Shown: one piece after another, positions 14,521-27,095 of the stretch
Position numbering within the stretch: the first letter of the stretch is position 1
How the letters are laid out: every line of letters begins with the position of its first letter
NCBI GenBank assembly: GCA_035048485.1
Contig: CM068586.1
Location: 48,004,215-48,068,214, forward strand
Direction: 5' to 3'
Source: Pteria penguin
Taxonomy: Eukaryota; Mollusca; Bivalvia; Pterioida; Pteriidae
Length of the DNA stretch: 64,000 nucleotides
Notes under the pieces: generated by a model
Told to the model about the DNA's origin: nothing
Seen by the model: only the letters and a program-made list of their open reading frames with translations
The model's database searches: none
Position numbers and translations under genes: made by a program

Positions 14521-17265
14521 AAGCCGGCGTAGCCTAGTGGTATCGCGTTGGGCTCCTGATCGGGAGGCCGGGGTTCGAGTCCCGCTCTGGTCATGCCGGT
14601 GTCCTGTCTTTCGGATGAGACAGTAAAAACCGAGGTCCCGTGTCGTGGTATGCATGGCACGTTAAAGATCCCTCACTGCTTCGGGTGGGTCCGTTGCAAA
14701 GGTCAAAATTTGTATGCCCCGCATTAGGCAGATGCCGTCACCATATACGTGAAATATTCGTGGTGTGAGGTAAAACCAAAATCAATCAATCATATTATCA
14801 TTCATTTTATTATTACTATTATTATTATCATTCTTATTATTATTATTATTACTATTATTATTGTTGTTGTTGTCGTTGTTGTTCAAAATTCATTTTCCGA
14901 AATTTCAGATGCCATCATATGTCTAAGATTTGCCTACTGTATGCATGTTCATGATAAAACAAGTGAATTATTTGTACGGTTGCTGAACTCCACTAGTATA
15001 AATGAAGTATTTAGAATACGAGGAAACCATGGGATGAAATGGAAATTTGCATCTGTTGAATTCAAGACTGGCCATAGACAAAATAAACAGGTCTCATAAT
15101 GACTTAAAATGTAATGTTCAATGTATTAAAAGTGAAAAAGTTAAAATCTCTTTAAAGTAATGAAATTAAATATCACAAAAACTTTAAAGCGGAATTATTT
15201 AATATACATTACAAAAATGACATGCAAAAACCTTCCCCCTTTGGTCGAAAATACTGAAGGATAAAGTTCGATACCAAATGAATGCAAAAATGAAGTCGGA
15301 ATTGTTTTGAGCACGTTTTACAAATTGTACACTTGATTTTATATTGGTAAGACTTTTCTTAAATCATTTCTATAACAGATTGAAATAGTTGCTCAGAGAG
15401 GCTCTGATTATAGAGGTGACATAGCGATAGACACCATAGAAATGTATGAAAAAGGCTGTGCAGAAGGTGAATATTATATAAGTTATAATAAATATAAATC
15501 CTCCTTATAAATGCAAAATAAGAAATTAACTGATGTGAAGTGAATATGGCACTAACAAATGTACCACAAAACCACATAGAACGATCCATCGGAACACTTA
15601 TAAAAGAGAAGATGTAAGACATCTGATCAAGTTGTATGACACAAATCATCAAGGACATGCACATACATTGCAAAAATGTTCATGCAGTTTGATTTCTAAT
15701 TTGTTTTAATATTGTATTTTATTTTTATTCTAGTAATGAATGTTTCAAACGAAAGCTTTAAATCAAAGTGTGTTTATGCTGAAACGATGAACAGAGATGT
15801 AGTATTCAGAGACGGATCGTGTAACGAAACGTTTACAACTTTCGTCTGTCAGAGCCGTACGTAAAATGAGTATCAGATGTATGTCTTGTCCAGTGTAAAT
15901 ATCATTTCACCATTTGTAATTTCTCTATTGAAAATATTATTTGAACAAGGTACAGTTGTATTTTTATTTTCCAAATCATAAAGAATTATACACAGCGCAC
16001 CAGTAACTAGCATTTTCCGTATATAATGTTATGTTCGTTACTTATATACTAACGGTTTATTAATAATATCTTTAAATATTACAGAAAACACTGAATCGAA
16101 ATGTGAGATGATGGATTTAGGAATGACAGAAGATAGTTATGAAAAAAAAAAAACAAACGAGACTGAACATGATATTTATAAAACAGAAAGAAAATTAGAA
16201 CAGAATACAGCAACAAGCAAGACTGATGTTGAAATAAACACGGGTAAGAAGACAGACACATACATACATACATACATACATACATACATACATACATACA
16301 TACATACATACACACACATATTATATATATATATTAATGATACACTTATTGACAATTATGAACTCATCGAATAACCATAGGTAATAAGATGCTATAAAAG
16401 ATTAAACATCCCCTGACAGCTCACATTCGGCGTGATTTCAAAGGTTCATTCAAGCTACCCTTATTTTGTTTGAATGGTATCAACACAGTATGCCTAGTGT
16501 CCATGCTTATAACAAGTGATCATTCTCAATCTTGAATAAATTTTAACTCTGAAATTATATTCTAAGAGAATTTTAATGCCGTGATGCAAACATACATACA
16601 ATGCAATTCGTTTGGATACACTTTTATTTTCAACATTTTACAGATAAAGATGACTCTCAATTAATGATTTAAAAAATGTTCGAGTCTATAAATAGAATCG
16701 GTTTTATTTATTCCTTAACAACGCTAGAGATATATGATCCAGTACAAGTTATTTTTGTTTTTCAATCACTTTTTCAGAGTGGATTTTATATTCATTATTA
16801 ATATTGAGTAATGTTGGCATGGTGGTAAATGCTATTTCTGTGATTGCAATTATCATCAGCAGAAAGAAGTAAGTATTATCTGTCAAAAATTACAAATTCA
16901 TTTATTGTTTATAAATATTCTACACGATGTCAAATAGATGAAGAAATGATAACCTCCTGCTACGTATACATAAAACACATCAAATTACAATAAAGTCTAA
17001 TTTGCATGCTTTTTTGCCGTATTTTATAACTACTCTTATATTGACGAATTGATCGATAATGATTAATATGTGTTCAAGTTTTCATATTAAACTTTTTAAT
17101 TGGATCCAATTCATGCACTCTGTCATTTATTAAAACATATTTTATTATACCCTTGTGCCGTTTGGTTAGCACAGCACCTATACACTGTCTGTGTAGATTC
17201 GTTGTATCTCAGTGCTGTTTAACTGTTTTGTGTCGTATTCATGTTTTAGGCGTTCATTGGGATAA
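5916..17265 (+). CDS. Single-pass membrane protein with one MAM domain, ten exons
   Basis: Coding exons: 5916-5955, 6309-6503, 6960-7048, 9469-9592, 14909-15090, 15379-15466, 15734-15856, 16085-16243, 16778-16868, 17250-17265. All introns start GT and end AG, all phases agree, and the sum is 1107 nt: 368 residues plus a TAA stop. In order: a short hydrophobic signal-like start; a Cys-containing segment (residues 14-78); a MAM domain from C-D-F-D near residue 83 through G-N-H-G-M-K-W to G-D-I-A-I-D near 230; a Cys motif ending T-F-V-C-Q that resembles the end of a C-type lectin domain (241-281); a Lys/Glu/Thr-rich stalk; a membrane helix (about 336-358) and a tail S-R-K-K-R-S-L-G. MAM domains act in adhesion and self-association outside the cell. 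The ligand is unknown. No cytoplasmic signalling motif is visible. Exon edges are read by eye; the first exon and the donor at 15091 are the weakest calls. Confidence 0.75.
8780..8845 (+). repeat. Copy of the SINE tail/acceptor flank inside intron 3
   Basis: A TTG-rich run followed by CAAAATTCATTTTCCGAAAT repeats, almost exactly, the sequence just before the MAM exon at 14909. No exon follows here, so this looks like a duplicated flank without its exon. Confidence 0.6.
10085..10260 (+). mobile_element. Naiad tail fragment
   Basis: Matches 46795-46960 of the selenocysteine-type Naiad 3' UTR (the stretch around AACCGGTTAACCACACC and CCGTCCTAAGTCGGTATCG). It lies inside intron 4 of the MAM gene. 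Confidence 0.65.
11440..12930 (+). repeat. Tandem repeat, unit about 320-350 bp
   Basis: The phrase GAAATTTGGTAGCAT recurs near 11874, 12190 and 12513, and a diverged form near 12855, each followed by ATCTACCGACTGAC or a variant. Each unit also carries ATGACGTCAT pairs and a TTTTCGAGATATTTGCGG box. Reading frames in the array are by-products of the repeat. Confidence 0.75.
13345..13868 (+). repeat. Diverged direct duplication split by homopolymer runs
   Basis: A block with AAGCGCGGTCAATTTGCCTT occurs near 13465 and again near 13797 with similar flanks. Between them lies low-complexity sequence with a run of C (about 13661-13673) and long A runs to about 13718. No gene. Confidence 0.6.
13966..14125 (+). 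repeat. Two direct copies of an about 76-bp unit
   Basis: The unit containing ATCGCGAGGAGAATTGTTTA and CATCTGTACACGCGAAATA appears twice in a row with few differences. Confidence 0.75.
14521..14870 (+). mobile_element. tRNA-derived SINE, full length
   Basis: A tRNA-like head with A box TAGCCTAGTGG and B box GGTTCGAGTCC is followed by a body ending near AAAACCAAAATCAATCAATC and an ATT-rich tail. These are RNA polymerase III internal promoter boxes. The family resembles the tRNA-related SINEs widespread in bivalves (RUDI type); that family name is inferred. The tail ends next to the acceptor of the MAM exon at 14909. Confidence 0.8.
16258..16315. repeat. CATA tetranucleotide microsatellite
   Basis: About 14 tandem copies of the tetranucleotide start 15 bp after the donor of the stalk exon. 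The paralogous copy at 48.85 kb lacks it. Confidence 0.95.
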
Positions 17266-18049
17266 AGTTACCCAAACAAGAGACGTTTCCTCTTCGAACG
17301 AAATCTCATCTGTTTTCCTGGAATCAACGAGTTTTTACCTTGGTATGTTGTTGTTCGAGTTCGAGTGACGTTGCATCAACTCCCTCCGTATTTTACACTC
17401 ACGTCTTGTACAAATTACGTAAATGTACTTATAGTGTATGGTGATTATGAATTGTTTATTTCATTGTAATCACATTCTTTACCTCATAGTTAGTAATAAA
17501 GATATACAGCTTTTCCGTAAGATTTGATTAATTCATGATTTCTTTTGCTCAACTGACAGGTAAATAAGTCATCCATAGAATGATATTTGATGATAAAAAA
17601 TTTATACAACACTAAGAAATGCAGAACAGGCGTGATTTCATGGTTTGTCATACTAATACCAATAGGGTTAGTAATATTTACATTCACGTACAATCATACG
17701 AACGATAATGTTTCATAATAGGGTCAGTAGTATTAATATTTACGTGCAATCACAGCAAAGTTAATGGTGCATAGTGGCTAGTATTTAAATGTTGCATAGT
17801 GGCTAGTATTTATAGGTGGTAGTGGTTGTATATCGTGATATATTTTCGCCCAATGCGGTTGCGCAGCGTTCTTCACATGTAGTAATCTGACTCGGTATAA
17901 ATTGCCTTCATTATATGTATCTGAATTCTGCAATAATAGTCGTATTTGTAACAATTTACGTCATTATTTAGGCCTAGTTCATGATGTGAGGTTCATTTTT
18001 TCGGATGTAACTAAAATTAACTTCTCACCTTCACCCTATATATGATATA
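17266..18049. other. 3' flank of the MAM gene
   Basis: No gene recognised. It is collinear with about 56100-56835 in the duplicated segment, including a short local repeat around GTGGCTAGTATTTA. Confidence 0.5.
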
Positions 18050-18330
18050 CTGGGAATATGTTTTTTGAGTTTGCATAACATCAAATCCTACACATTGACT
18101 GCAGTAGGGTCCCATGTCTGTTTGATCTGCAAGATTTCTACAATGACAGTTATAAATTCAGTGTGTTCATGCTGTAGAGTTCATATCTATATAGTTAACA
18201 AAAATTACTTCTTACTTCCTCTCTAACCTTACAAAGGTTATTCTAGTCCCAGTTCTATTTGATCTGCAATAATTGTTGATAGTGGCTTCCATAGAAATTG
18301 TTGTGCCAGTTGATAAAGTTAGATCCAAAT
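18050..18330 (-). pseudogene. Two remnants of the last exon of the FAD-linked oxidase
   Basis: About 18070-18150 and 18220-18320 each match the reverse complement of the C-terminal exon at 23.03-23.40 kb (the part coding Y-Q-R-L-L-Q-I-K-Q-H-W-D-P). The copies are diverged and frameshifted. The same pair occurs in the duplicated segment near 56835-57110, so the remnants predate the segmental duplication. Confidence 0.6.
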
Positions 18331-19013
18331 TACTAAGCTGAATGACAAAAGTCACCAAGGACATGCAGAGCCACCGGACGTCCAGTCTCCCTCTGATTTC
18401 CAGGCATCTATGAATATCCATCATTGTATTTCGTTGTAAGGGTGGGAATTGCTTAAAACCGTGTTCTTTCGAGAATTTCATTTTGGCTGCGACTACGGTG
18501 AAGGCGACAGACACTAATTATTTTTTTCAAATTTAAAACCAGTGCAGTCAATATAAAATGCCAATTATGAATCAATTTCAATTCGCGAACCTTAGATTTA
18601 CTCAAATATGCAGAATTTAAAAAAGATTGATAAATTGCATTATAATTTTCTCTGCATTAAAATGTTGCTTTTGTTGTCTCAAAACATATACATTGAGGTA
18701 ATAGCGTTCTCGAGGATATTCAGTGATGAAAGTAACAAAATTAGAGGGTGTTTAAAATTTAGTTAATTGCAGGAAGTACTTCTATCTATAATCATGTTTA
18801 TTTTAGGGTTTGAATCCTCTTCCGATATACTTAACTAAAATGGTTAAAACCATTAGGTAATAACACATTGTAAGTATGTAAAACAAATAGTATGATGTAT
18901 AACAAGTTCAACAAAGTGATATGTTTTGAAAGCTTCAGAGTATAAGAGTAGGAATCAGTCGAAAAAGCTCTATCCAAATACAGCTCATCTCACAACGACA
19001 TCACCTACATTCA

Positions 19014-19735
19014 ATGAAAGAAAAAAGAGGAGTTACTGGCTCAGCTATGTGGCAGAAGTCACCATGGAGCTATACAATACATGAATATCAATAATATATC
19101 AGCACATATAACACATTATAAAAATATTAGATTGTAGTGCAATTACGATACCGACTTAGGATGGTCATTTAATTGGACAAAATCCAAACAAATGGTGTGG
19201 TTAACCGGTTTACGGGCCAACATTCCCACTCGCTGTAACAACAGAACAATTAAAAGACGTACATTTAAAAATTTATAAATAATCCTTCGTTTAAAGAACA
19301 AGGGTCAACAGGTATTGCATACTGAGAGGTCATAAAAATATAAACACGTAAGGTATTGTAAAACACATAATGATATAAAAATATATGCGACATCAACATG
19401 ATAAACCGTGCTCTGCAGTCTGAAAGCGAGCTAAGACCCTAGATCTGTAGTCTAACCCGACTAACAGTAAGCGGGGACGAGGTTCAGGACCATGTCTCCT
19501 CTGAAAGAGGTTTGTACAAGGCCCGTCATATACTGCCCACCGCCGTGTTAGTCAGCGTGCAACGTTGACGTAAAAGTCCGCATAAGACCTATAGTATTTT
19601 TTATGATCTATATGTCATATTATCTATATATATGACGTTTGATTATTTTATTACATGATAAAATAACGTTATTGGAGCCTTTTACTTTCCTTAATTTATA
19701 TACGAGATCACCGTAAAAATTAGGATGGGAAATAA
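19014..19735 (-). mobile_element. Naiad 3' end inserted after the segmental duplication
   Basis: Reverse complement of the selenocysteine-type Naiad 3' region, ending in the same CTCCTCTTTTTTC terminus. The paralogous stretch near 57660-57690 reads straight through without it, so it arrived after the duplication or was lost from the other copy. Confidence 0.8.
19474..19538 (-). promoter_or_regulatory. SECIS-like hairpin in Naiad 3' end
   Basis: The ATGA core, AAA and apical helix CCTCT/AGAGG are intact. The lower helix is weakened (GGGCA instead of GGGAC on the 5' side) and one middle-helix base differs. Confidence 0.6.
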
Positions 19736-20049
19736 CAAAATATTAGCTTGTTTGTTGCAAGCAATTTTAGAGCACATGATACAAGTGTAGTTCAACATCG
19801 CATTATCTGGCGTTACATATCGCGGTGTTAATGTTTGCCTATATACCTGCAGGCAACATTACAGAAGAAGAAACAAACAAACCCAATACCAAAAGTTGCG
19901 GTGGTTGCAAATAACCTAATTCTTTGGGATGTGTCAACAAATATAGATTTTTGTAGATTTAGGATGCTCTATAAATTGCATGTCAACCGATGCTTGTTTA
20001 TCAAAAATTCAAAGCGGGTATATAACGATATTATTATCCGTGTTGTCCA

Positions 20050-20190
20050 TTCCTCATGTATTTCCACTCTGGCATGTGATCACTCCAGAAAGAATAGAAT
20101 ATTAAATTAATTCGAGCACCATTCATATTGACATCTCAGTAACACCATTTAGACATTCTGGATAAATGTCACATAGCGATTAGAAATAAT
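20050..20190 (-). pseudogene. FAD-linked oxidase exon 1 remnant
   Basis: Short blocks match the reverse complement of exon 1 at 26.7-26.9 kb (around TTAATTCGAGCACCATTCAT), with internal deletions. It pairs with the last-exon remnants at 18 kb and with a longer copy at 62.76-62.94 kb. Confidence 0.55.
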
Positions 20191-20399
20191 AGATTAGAAA
20201 TGTTTTATAAAATACAGACTTGGTATTATCTTTATGTAAGAAAGAAAAGGTGATCATCCAATAAACATCTTAATTTTACAAATCCTCATTTATATGAAAC
20301 ATACGTCATCTGTATTACACAGTGTTATATACTGTGTTATCATGACATGCACAAAGCTGTAAAACAAACATCACGAAAAAATCAGAATGCAGAAAAAGG

Positions 20400-20930
20400 A
20401 GATATACTAGAAACACGTACCTGCAGGATTAGCACCGTCACGGAAGTAGTAAAAAGTAAAATAGGAACAAATAACACATTACAATAATATTTGATACAAT
20501 GTTAAATTGCCAATTCTGGACTGTCAATTTAAGTGACAACTATCAGTCGACGTTTATGGAATTACGTACCCATCTTTCCAATCACTGGAAACACAAGACA
20601 AGCAAAGGACAAAATCATAATCCTTAATTACAAAACAAAGCAAAAAAAAAAAAAACTGGTAAATAATTTGAGATGTCATACCCATAAAACAAATATAATG
20701 TCATAGAAAAAATGAAAGCTATATATCTTAACTATAGAGTGGATTCAACAAATGCCAACCGAACTCTTACTCTGTCCATATAAAAGAGACCAAAGATCCC
20801 TGATATGAGGGGTTGCATTAATATATATTTGTAAGGCAGTTAAGAATTTATCTCCCCTGAAAAGGTTAGACAAGGCCAGTATACGTGTTCCCACCGCCTT
20901 TCTGGTCAAGGTGTAACTATAAGGGATGAA
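20400..20930 (-). mobile_element. Ancient Naiad 3' end
   Basis: Weak but ordered similarity to the Naiad tail: the AACACATTACAATAATATTTG block, the hairpin region near 20850-20885 and the CCCACCGCC block near 20905. Too diverged to judge the SECIS fold. Confidence 0.5.
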
Positions 20931-22044
20931 ATTATATTCAAACATATCTATAACATGCATTCTAATTGGTTAAGAAAAGAAACGGAAAATAAGAAAATGT
21001 GAGACGTAAATATTCAATTACGTGCTACAAATGTAAATTTATTGCGCAATACAGATTCCTTTCAAAATAAGAAATGTTGCAGATCTCGCAAACACGCATT
21101 GTCCAGCTCTTGTTAGTCTAGAACAAATTAGTTTTAATTGTCAAAATATGGAGCTGGGTTTTATTATACATAAAATATTAATGGATGGTTTTGAATTCCA
21201 ATTCCAGTATAGACTCCGAGTAGGCAGATGGGAAGCTTGTCGTGCTCTAGAGAACACAGATACCAAAAGGAACAATATATTGATTGCTGTCAAAATTAGT
21301 GATATGTTTTAATTCAACATGTTTTATTTAGTATTTAGTAATACGCGTGCATATTATATAGATAATTGATACATCGGAGCAGTTATCTGCTTGAGAGGGT
21401 CATCTGTATTTTCTAATATGCAGTGTAGATCAAAGTGTGAACTTAGATGAAGATGTGATTGAGTTTTCAAATTTACGCAGCGTCTAAAGCAAATGCGACT
21501 AGTGATTCACTAATTACATTCCGGATATTTGAAAACACACACATATTATTCTGTAATGTAAAATACGAACATAACTGGTGTCAAAGTGACTATGGCACTA
21601 ACAACAATGTACCACAGTTGGCATTCACGGACCCCTAAAATTAGAAGGTGAGACCAGGTGCCCGGGAGGAGTGATAAGAATACTTATTTATACTTAAATT
21701 CTTACTAATATAAAATACTTAACATTTTCTTTCTTCCTTTAAACAATTCACTTCTTGAAATTTACATTTAATGTAAAATTTCGCTAATTAAATATTTGGA
21801 GATTGTTCTTGTCTTTGATTGTATTCGTGATTTGGGATGGTCAGTCCCCACTCAAATTAATCACACCATTACCATAATTTCGTAGTCTAGACATGAAACA
21901 GAGTTACAACTATGGGAAAGTAAAAGATCCAATTGACGGACACAACACATTTTTCCTTGGGTAGGCAATGTTATTGGCTCTTCTAACTACTGAACTGTCA
22001 AATGCATTCTGGACACTTCAATTAATTTTAGCCGACGTAATACA
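20931..22044. other. no gene recognised
   Basis: AT-rich sequence with short frames only. A piece near 21645-21680 (GAGACCAGGTGCCCGGGAGG) matches the 3' UTR of the Cys-family Naiad. Confidence 0.45.
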
Positions 22045-22530
22045 ATACTATAAAAATGGTTGTTTTCTTTTCCTGAATTGTGCAACTTATAGAAATACAC
22101 ACACAATCTTCTAAATTTCAAAATATGCAACTTTTTTTCATTCTGTCTGATTTTGTCGTAAATTGCGACTTTGCGAGACTCATAGCCAAGTATCAAGTAA
22201 GTAAGCAATTTTTTTTTTTTTGGAAATCAAAGAAGCTTTGACCCTGATCCATTTATTAGATCGGGATTGCATGTCCGAGATATTTTATTTCGTGTCATTA
22301 TCTTGTAAAGGTCATGCGTAACGCTGAGCTTTCTCGTATATGGTCATCATCTCCAAATGAAATTCCCTGTTTAAGGAAAAGACTCGCTGGCATAATGTGG
22401 ATACGAGGTAATAATTCTTAAAATGAAATTGCTCTTCAAGTCGGAGAATCAACCGCTAACGTTTGTTTTCAGTTACCCTTAAGACCCTCTGTTCCACAAT
22501 AATCCATCCAGTGACCTCCAACGAGGAAGA
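22045..22530 (+). repeat. Dispersed direct repeat, partner at 25445-25920
   Basis: Both copies share an ordered series of blocks: AAAATGGTTGTTTTCTTTTC, a TCTGATTTTGTCG-like block, the TCGTGTCATTATCTTG block and ACCCTCTGTT(C/T)CACAATAATCC. The pair brackets most of the FAD-linked oxidase gene. Confidence 0.7.
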
Positions 22531-22875
22531 AATCAGATGACAGGCATTTTTATTAAAAAACTATTCTCAACAGTTATGACTAAATGCAAAGTGAAATCTA
22601 TTTTTTAAAATGGTTTCAAAGAGCATTCAATTATTTAATAAAGCATCTTGTTGACTACGTTCAAAAGAATTTGTTAATGATTTGTCTGTTCCACAATAAT
22701 CCATCCAGAGAATTCAATCTTGTTAGAAATCAGATGACAGCCATTTTTATCAAGAACTATTTTCAAAAGTTATGACTAAAAGCGAAGTCAAAGCACATTT
22801 AAAAAGAAGGTTCCAAAGTGCATTCAGTTATTTAATAAAGCACCTTGTTGAGTACATGCAGAAGTATTTGTGAAT
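22488..22875 (+). repeat. Tandem duplication of an about 195-bp unit
   Basis: The unit beginning TGTTCCACAATAATCCATCC and ending with a TATTTAATAAAGCA block occurs twice in a row, about 85% similar by eye. Confidence 0.75.
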
Positions 22876-24959
22876 GTACGAATTTTACAATACCAATGGT
22901 ACTTGTAAGTATTATTCCTGTAATATTTTAATATTGTTTTATTACATGGAAATAGATAAAGCTTGTTAATCTGTTCCATTTATCGACGGATAGTATTTTT
23001 TGTAACTAACAACCATAAAGATTTGCCCTCATTTCCGTCCAAAACCAATATGTGGTATACTTGGTATATTTGGAGCATGTGTAGCATCAGACCCAACACA
23101 TTGACTGCAGTAGAAAAAGTTATCCGGATCCCAGTGCTGTTTGATCTGCAAGAGTCGTTGATAGTTACTTCCCCAGAAATAATCATGCCAGTTGGTCACG
23201 TTTGGTCCTGATTCGTTTGGATACATGCCTAGCCCAAAATGAATTTGCTGATCTCCGATGACCTTTGCCTCGTCTTGCACTTTAGACCAGTGTAATTTAT
23301 TGGGATCAAAAGATAAGGCACCACTAAGACTCATTAAACTGGACCTCCATCCAGGATGAACAGCCGTTGTATGTGTTCCTACCTCTTGCATCTTGCCTAA
23401 AATATGAAATAAATTTCCTTATATGCTAGCATCAGATTTATTCATCGTTCACTTAAGTGTCGGACGTAAATCCTACTATAAACGGAACTTAACATCATTC
23501 ATACACATTCAGAAAGTTCATAATATGGAAAGGGATTCATAATCTTAAGTGCTTCTCAAATGACAATTTGTAGTAGACGCATCAAAACTTGGATGCAAGC
23601 ACTTGTAATGTAAAGATTAGTATTAGACTGTCAGAAATGAAACATTTACATGTATATACATTTTTATAATCAAATTAGCTTATTGCTCGGTTACTTTTTA
23701 ACTTACCGCAATTGTCTGCACCATAATGGTATGACCAATGATGTAGGTTCTAATATCATATGTAAACATACAATAGATAAAATACATGTAAGAAATCATA
23801 GTTCAATACATTGCAAATATATTGTAATATATATATTAATTCACCTCCAAGTAAAGTTCCAGTGTATCCAACACTACTACTAGGTACAGGATGGTCGTTG
23901 ATAACATGGTCGATGGTAAAGCGTACCCACTCAGGCGTGAAGCTATTGTTCTGCATTAGTACGTTAAATAACACAGCGTTATAATATAATGCATCGTTAG
24001 CCGTCACTTCATATTGTAGAAAGGTAGATACATTACGATATTGACATGATCCGTGCAGATATGGTTTATAATTTATTATTTTGTCCATGTAGGCTCTGGA
24101 TGAGGTGTCATAACCGCCATAATGATTAAAAACCACGCCTATATAACCTCTAGTCCTGTACACTGGGTTGTAATCACCACCTATTAAAAGATACCCACCC
24201 CATTCCCGAGGCATATTGGGAACGAGGTTTCCTATAAATTGAAGGATATCATATCATATATCGTCATCCGATAGATATGTAGTGCCTTCCGCATTTGCCC
24301 TGATAAGGTCGCCGTTTGCAGTTACCATGTCGGCTTCTAAGAGATTGTCAACTGCCATTCCAAACATTCTTAACATGGGGCTATGTCCACCACCTAGTGT
24401 ATATCCTCCCATACTCACTGTATGCGCACTGCCTCCTATGATAACTCGGTTCTGTGCGTCCAGCTGTAGCAGTAAATAAAATGCGAGTACTATCGATATA
24501 GTAAAGATAAATTTTTGAAAAGGGAATGACGTTATTATCATAATGTTATTTTTTCCATAAAAAATCTTTGTTTTGAATTCATGTGTCGATTAATTCAAAT
24601 CAATAATGAAGACTGACCACCTGGTCGACGGCATTAAATGTAACATTTTACGCCATCATTTGAAGCTATACATTGATGTGTCAATATTGCTTTAATATGT
24701 GTACAGTTTAGTGTAAGTATAAATTCGAAGGATACTATGCGACGTTCAGTGTGAATAAACTAAAATTCAGTTAAACACTGCAAATTCGGTGGTGATTTTT
24801 TGCAGCGAGAACATTGCGAATCCGACTGATACACCCGTTGCAAAAATTTCATAGAAACATTTCGTGTTCGGCAATGGTCATATAAGTCATATCAGATCAG
24901 GGAGAGGACGTTCAAAACAAAAATCCAACAAACAAAACCAAAACACAACAGAATAAAAA

Positions 24960-25395
24960 CAAACAAAATTACCGAAAGGCGGTTTCCCCTACACTATTTA
25001 AGCATTCTATACGAGTTTTATGAAACACAACCGACGTTTACTAAAGTTATTGCGTTCTATAGCATCTTTTCGTAGTAAAAATAAAATCAGTCGCATAATT
25101 CTGTAACGAGAGAACGGATTTTAGTCTAAATCGAAAGGCGACTTCCCTTACACTATTTAAACATTCTATATCAGTGTCGCAAAAAACAAATAAAGTTTAC
25201 TTAAGTTATTGCGTTCTATAGCAACTTTTCATAGTAAAAATAAAATCAAAGTCCTATAATTCTGTAACGAGAAAACGGATTTTGCTCTAAATCGGAAGGC
25301 GACTTGTCCTACACTATTTAAACATTCTGTATGAGTTTCATTGAAAACAGCTGCCGTTTACAGGAGTTATTGCGTTCTATAGCGGACGGACGGAC
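24960..25395 (+). repeat. Tandem repeat, about 125-150-bp units, three copies, inside oxidase intron 1
   Basis: Blocks with ACACTATTTAA(A/G)CATTCT, TTATTGCGTTCTATAGC and TCTGTAACGAGA recur near 24990, 25150 and 25310. The array ends in a GGAC tetranucleotide run near 25384. Confidence 0.75.
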
Positions 25396-25999
25396 GGACA
25401 AATGGACATCACCATACCATAATACGTCAAATCTTTCGACGGGCGTATAAAAATGGTTGTTTTCTTTTCTGAAACGAAGATCTTATAGAAATACATTTAC
25501 AGTCTTGTCAATTTAAAATTACATGAGTAACTTATTTCATTCTATGTCTGCTTTTTCGTGGATTACAACTTTCCCAAACTCATAACCACGTATTTTATAA
25601 GCTAGCAAATATTCTTGTAATAAAAAATCCTCTGTCCCTGATCCCATTATTTTAGATCGGCGTGGCGAGTCTAAGATATCTTATATCGTGTCATTGTCTT
25701 GTTAAGGTCATGCAAAACTGGCTTTCTCGTATATTGCGATCATCCCCATTGAATTTAACCCTAACTCTAACCCTACCCAAGACTCACTGGGATAATGTGG
25801 ATACGAGATAATAAAACTTAAACTATTCGAGTCGGAGAATCATGGTGATCCTTGTATTCAGTTGTCCTTAAGACCCTCTGTTTCACAATAATCCAACCAG
25901 TAAACCCCAACGTGGTAAAAGTAAAAAAACGAACTACCGAAGGGTAAACCATATCTCATGGTCGATGGAATAAAAGGACAATATCGTGAATAGTGTCAT

Positions 26000-26110
26000 A
26001 TTCAGACAAATGCGAACCCCAATAAAATCGAGGTGAGACCAGGTGCCCGGGAGGAGTAAGCGTCCCTTGGTTGTATGCAACACCCGTCGCAAAAGTCCTG
26101 CAACAACCCT
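26000..26110 (-). mobile_element. Cys-family Naiad 3' UTR fragment
   Basis: GAGACCAGGTGCCCGGGAGG and CAACACCCGTCGC match the 3' UTR of the Naiad copies at 52.3 and 55.65 kb. It lies in intron 1 of the oxidase. Confidence 0.6.
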
Positions 26111-26244
26111 GCAAGTCGAGGAGGTAAATACATAAATATACATGCACGAACACACAAAGAAGACAAGAACACGAAGTGGAATTTTACATTCAAGGCAAGA
26201 AAAGCTGCCAAACTGATATTCTGGTGTCGGAAGCGCACGTGAAA

Positions 26245-26490
<246 letters not shown>

Positions 26491-27095
26491 TTGAGCGTGT
26501 TTCTCTATGCAGATGACTTTAAGTGACCCTTAAAATTTTAAATATTTTTTTTTCTGAATGAATTAAGAAAATAGTTCAAATGTTCTAAATATATATTTCT
26601 TTGGTATAAATCACCTACAAAATGTTAGTTTACCTCTGTGTAAACCTCAAGCCATGAGTTTCCACTCTCGCATATAATCTCTCCCGCTGCATTACGAGTC
26701 GATGCTAAGTTAATTCGAGTACCATTCATGTTCCCCAAATGTATCATTAGACTTTCATGTGCTGTTGACCGTCCATTATAATCATGACCCGATGACATTA
26801 CGGTGACTCGAAGGTTGTGAGCTCGAGCAAATCGAACACTTCTTTGGACGTCCTGTTTGGTTTTTACCGAGGCAACAGCGATTGGGAATTTAATACGAAA
26901 TGTATTATGAGGAATGCTGAGTCGGTAGCCGTCATCTGTGGGAAAAAACAGTTGTCCATCCAGGGAATCTCTTAATTCAACCATCTCTTCATTTGTAGGA
27001 AAGCATGATTCATCTACATGACATCTTTTAGGCACAGCACCTTCTACCGTTAATAGTAGACAGGATACAAAGAGTGCACACTTAAAATAAAGCAT

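Noticed and set aside
14515..14600. Functional tRNA gene
   Set aside because: A and B boxes are present, but the sequence is the head of a SINE found four times with a shared non-tRNA body.
16079..16374. Minus-strand Met-Cys-Met-Tyr repeat protein
   Set aside because: Antisense reading of the CATA microsatellite and the stalk exon of the MAM gene.
24254..24256. Selenocysteine reading of the TGA in the FAD-linked oxidase
   Set aside because: No SECIS-like hairpin seen after the gene end at 23029, no Cys expected there in the family, and a deletion lies at the same point.
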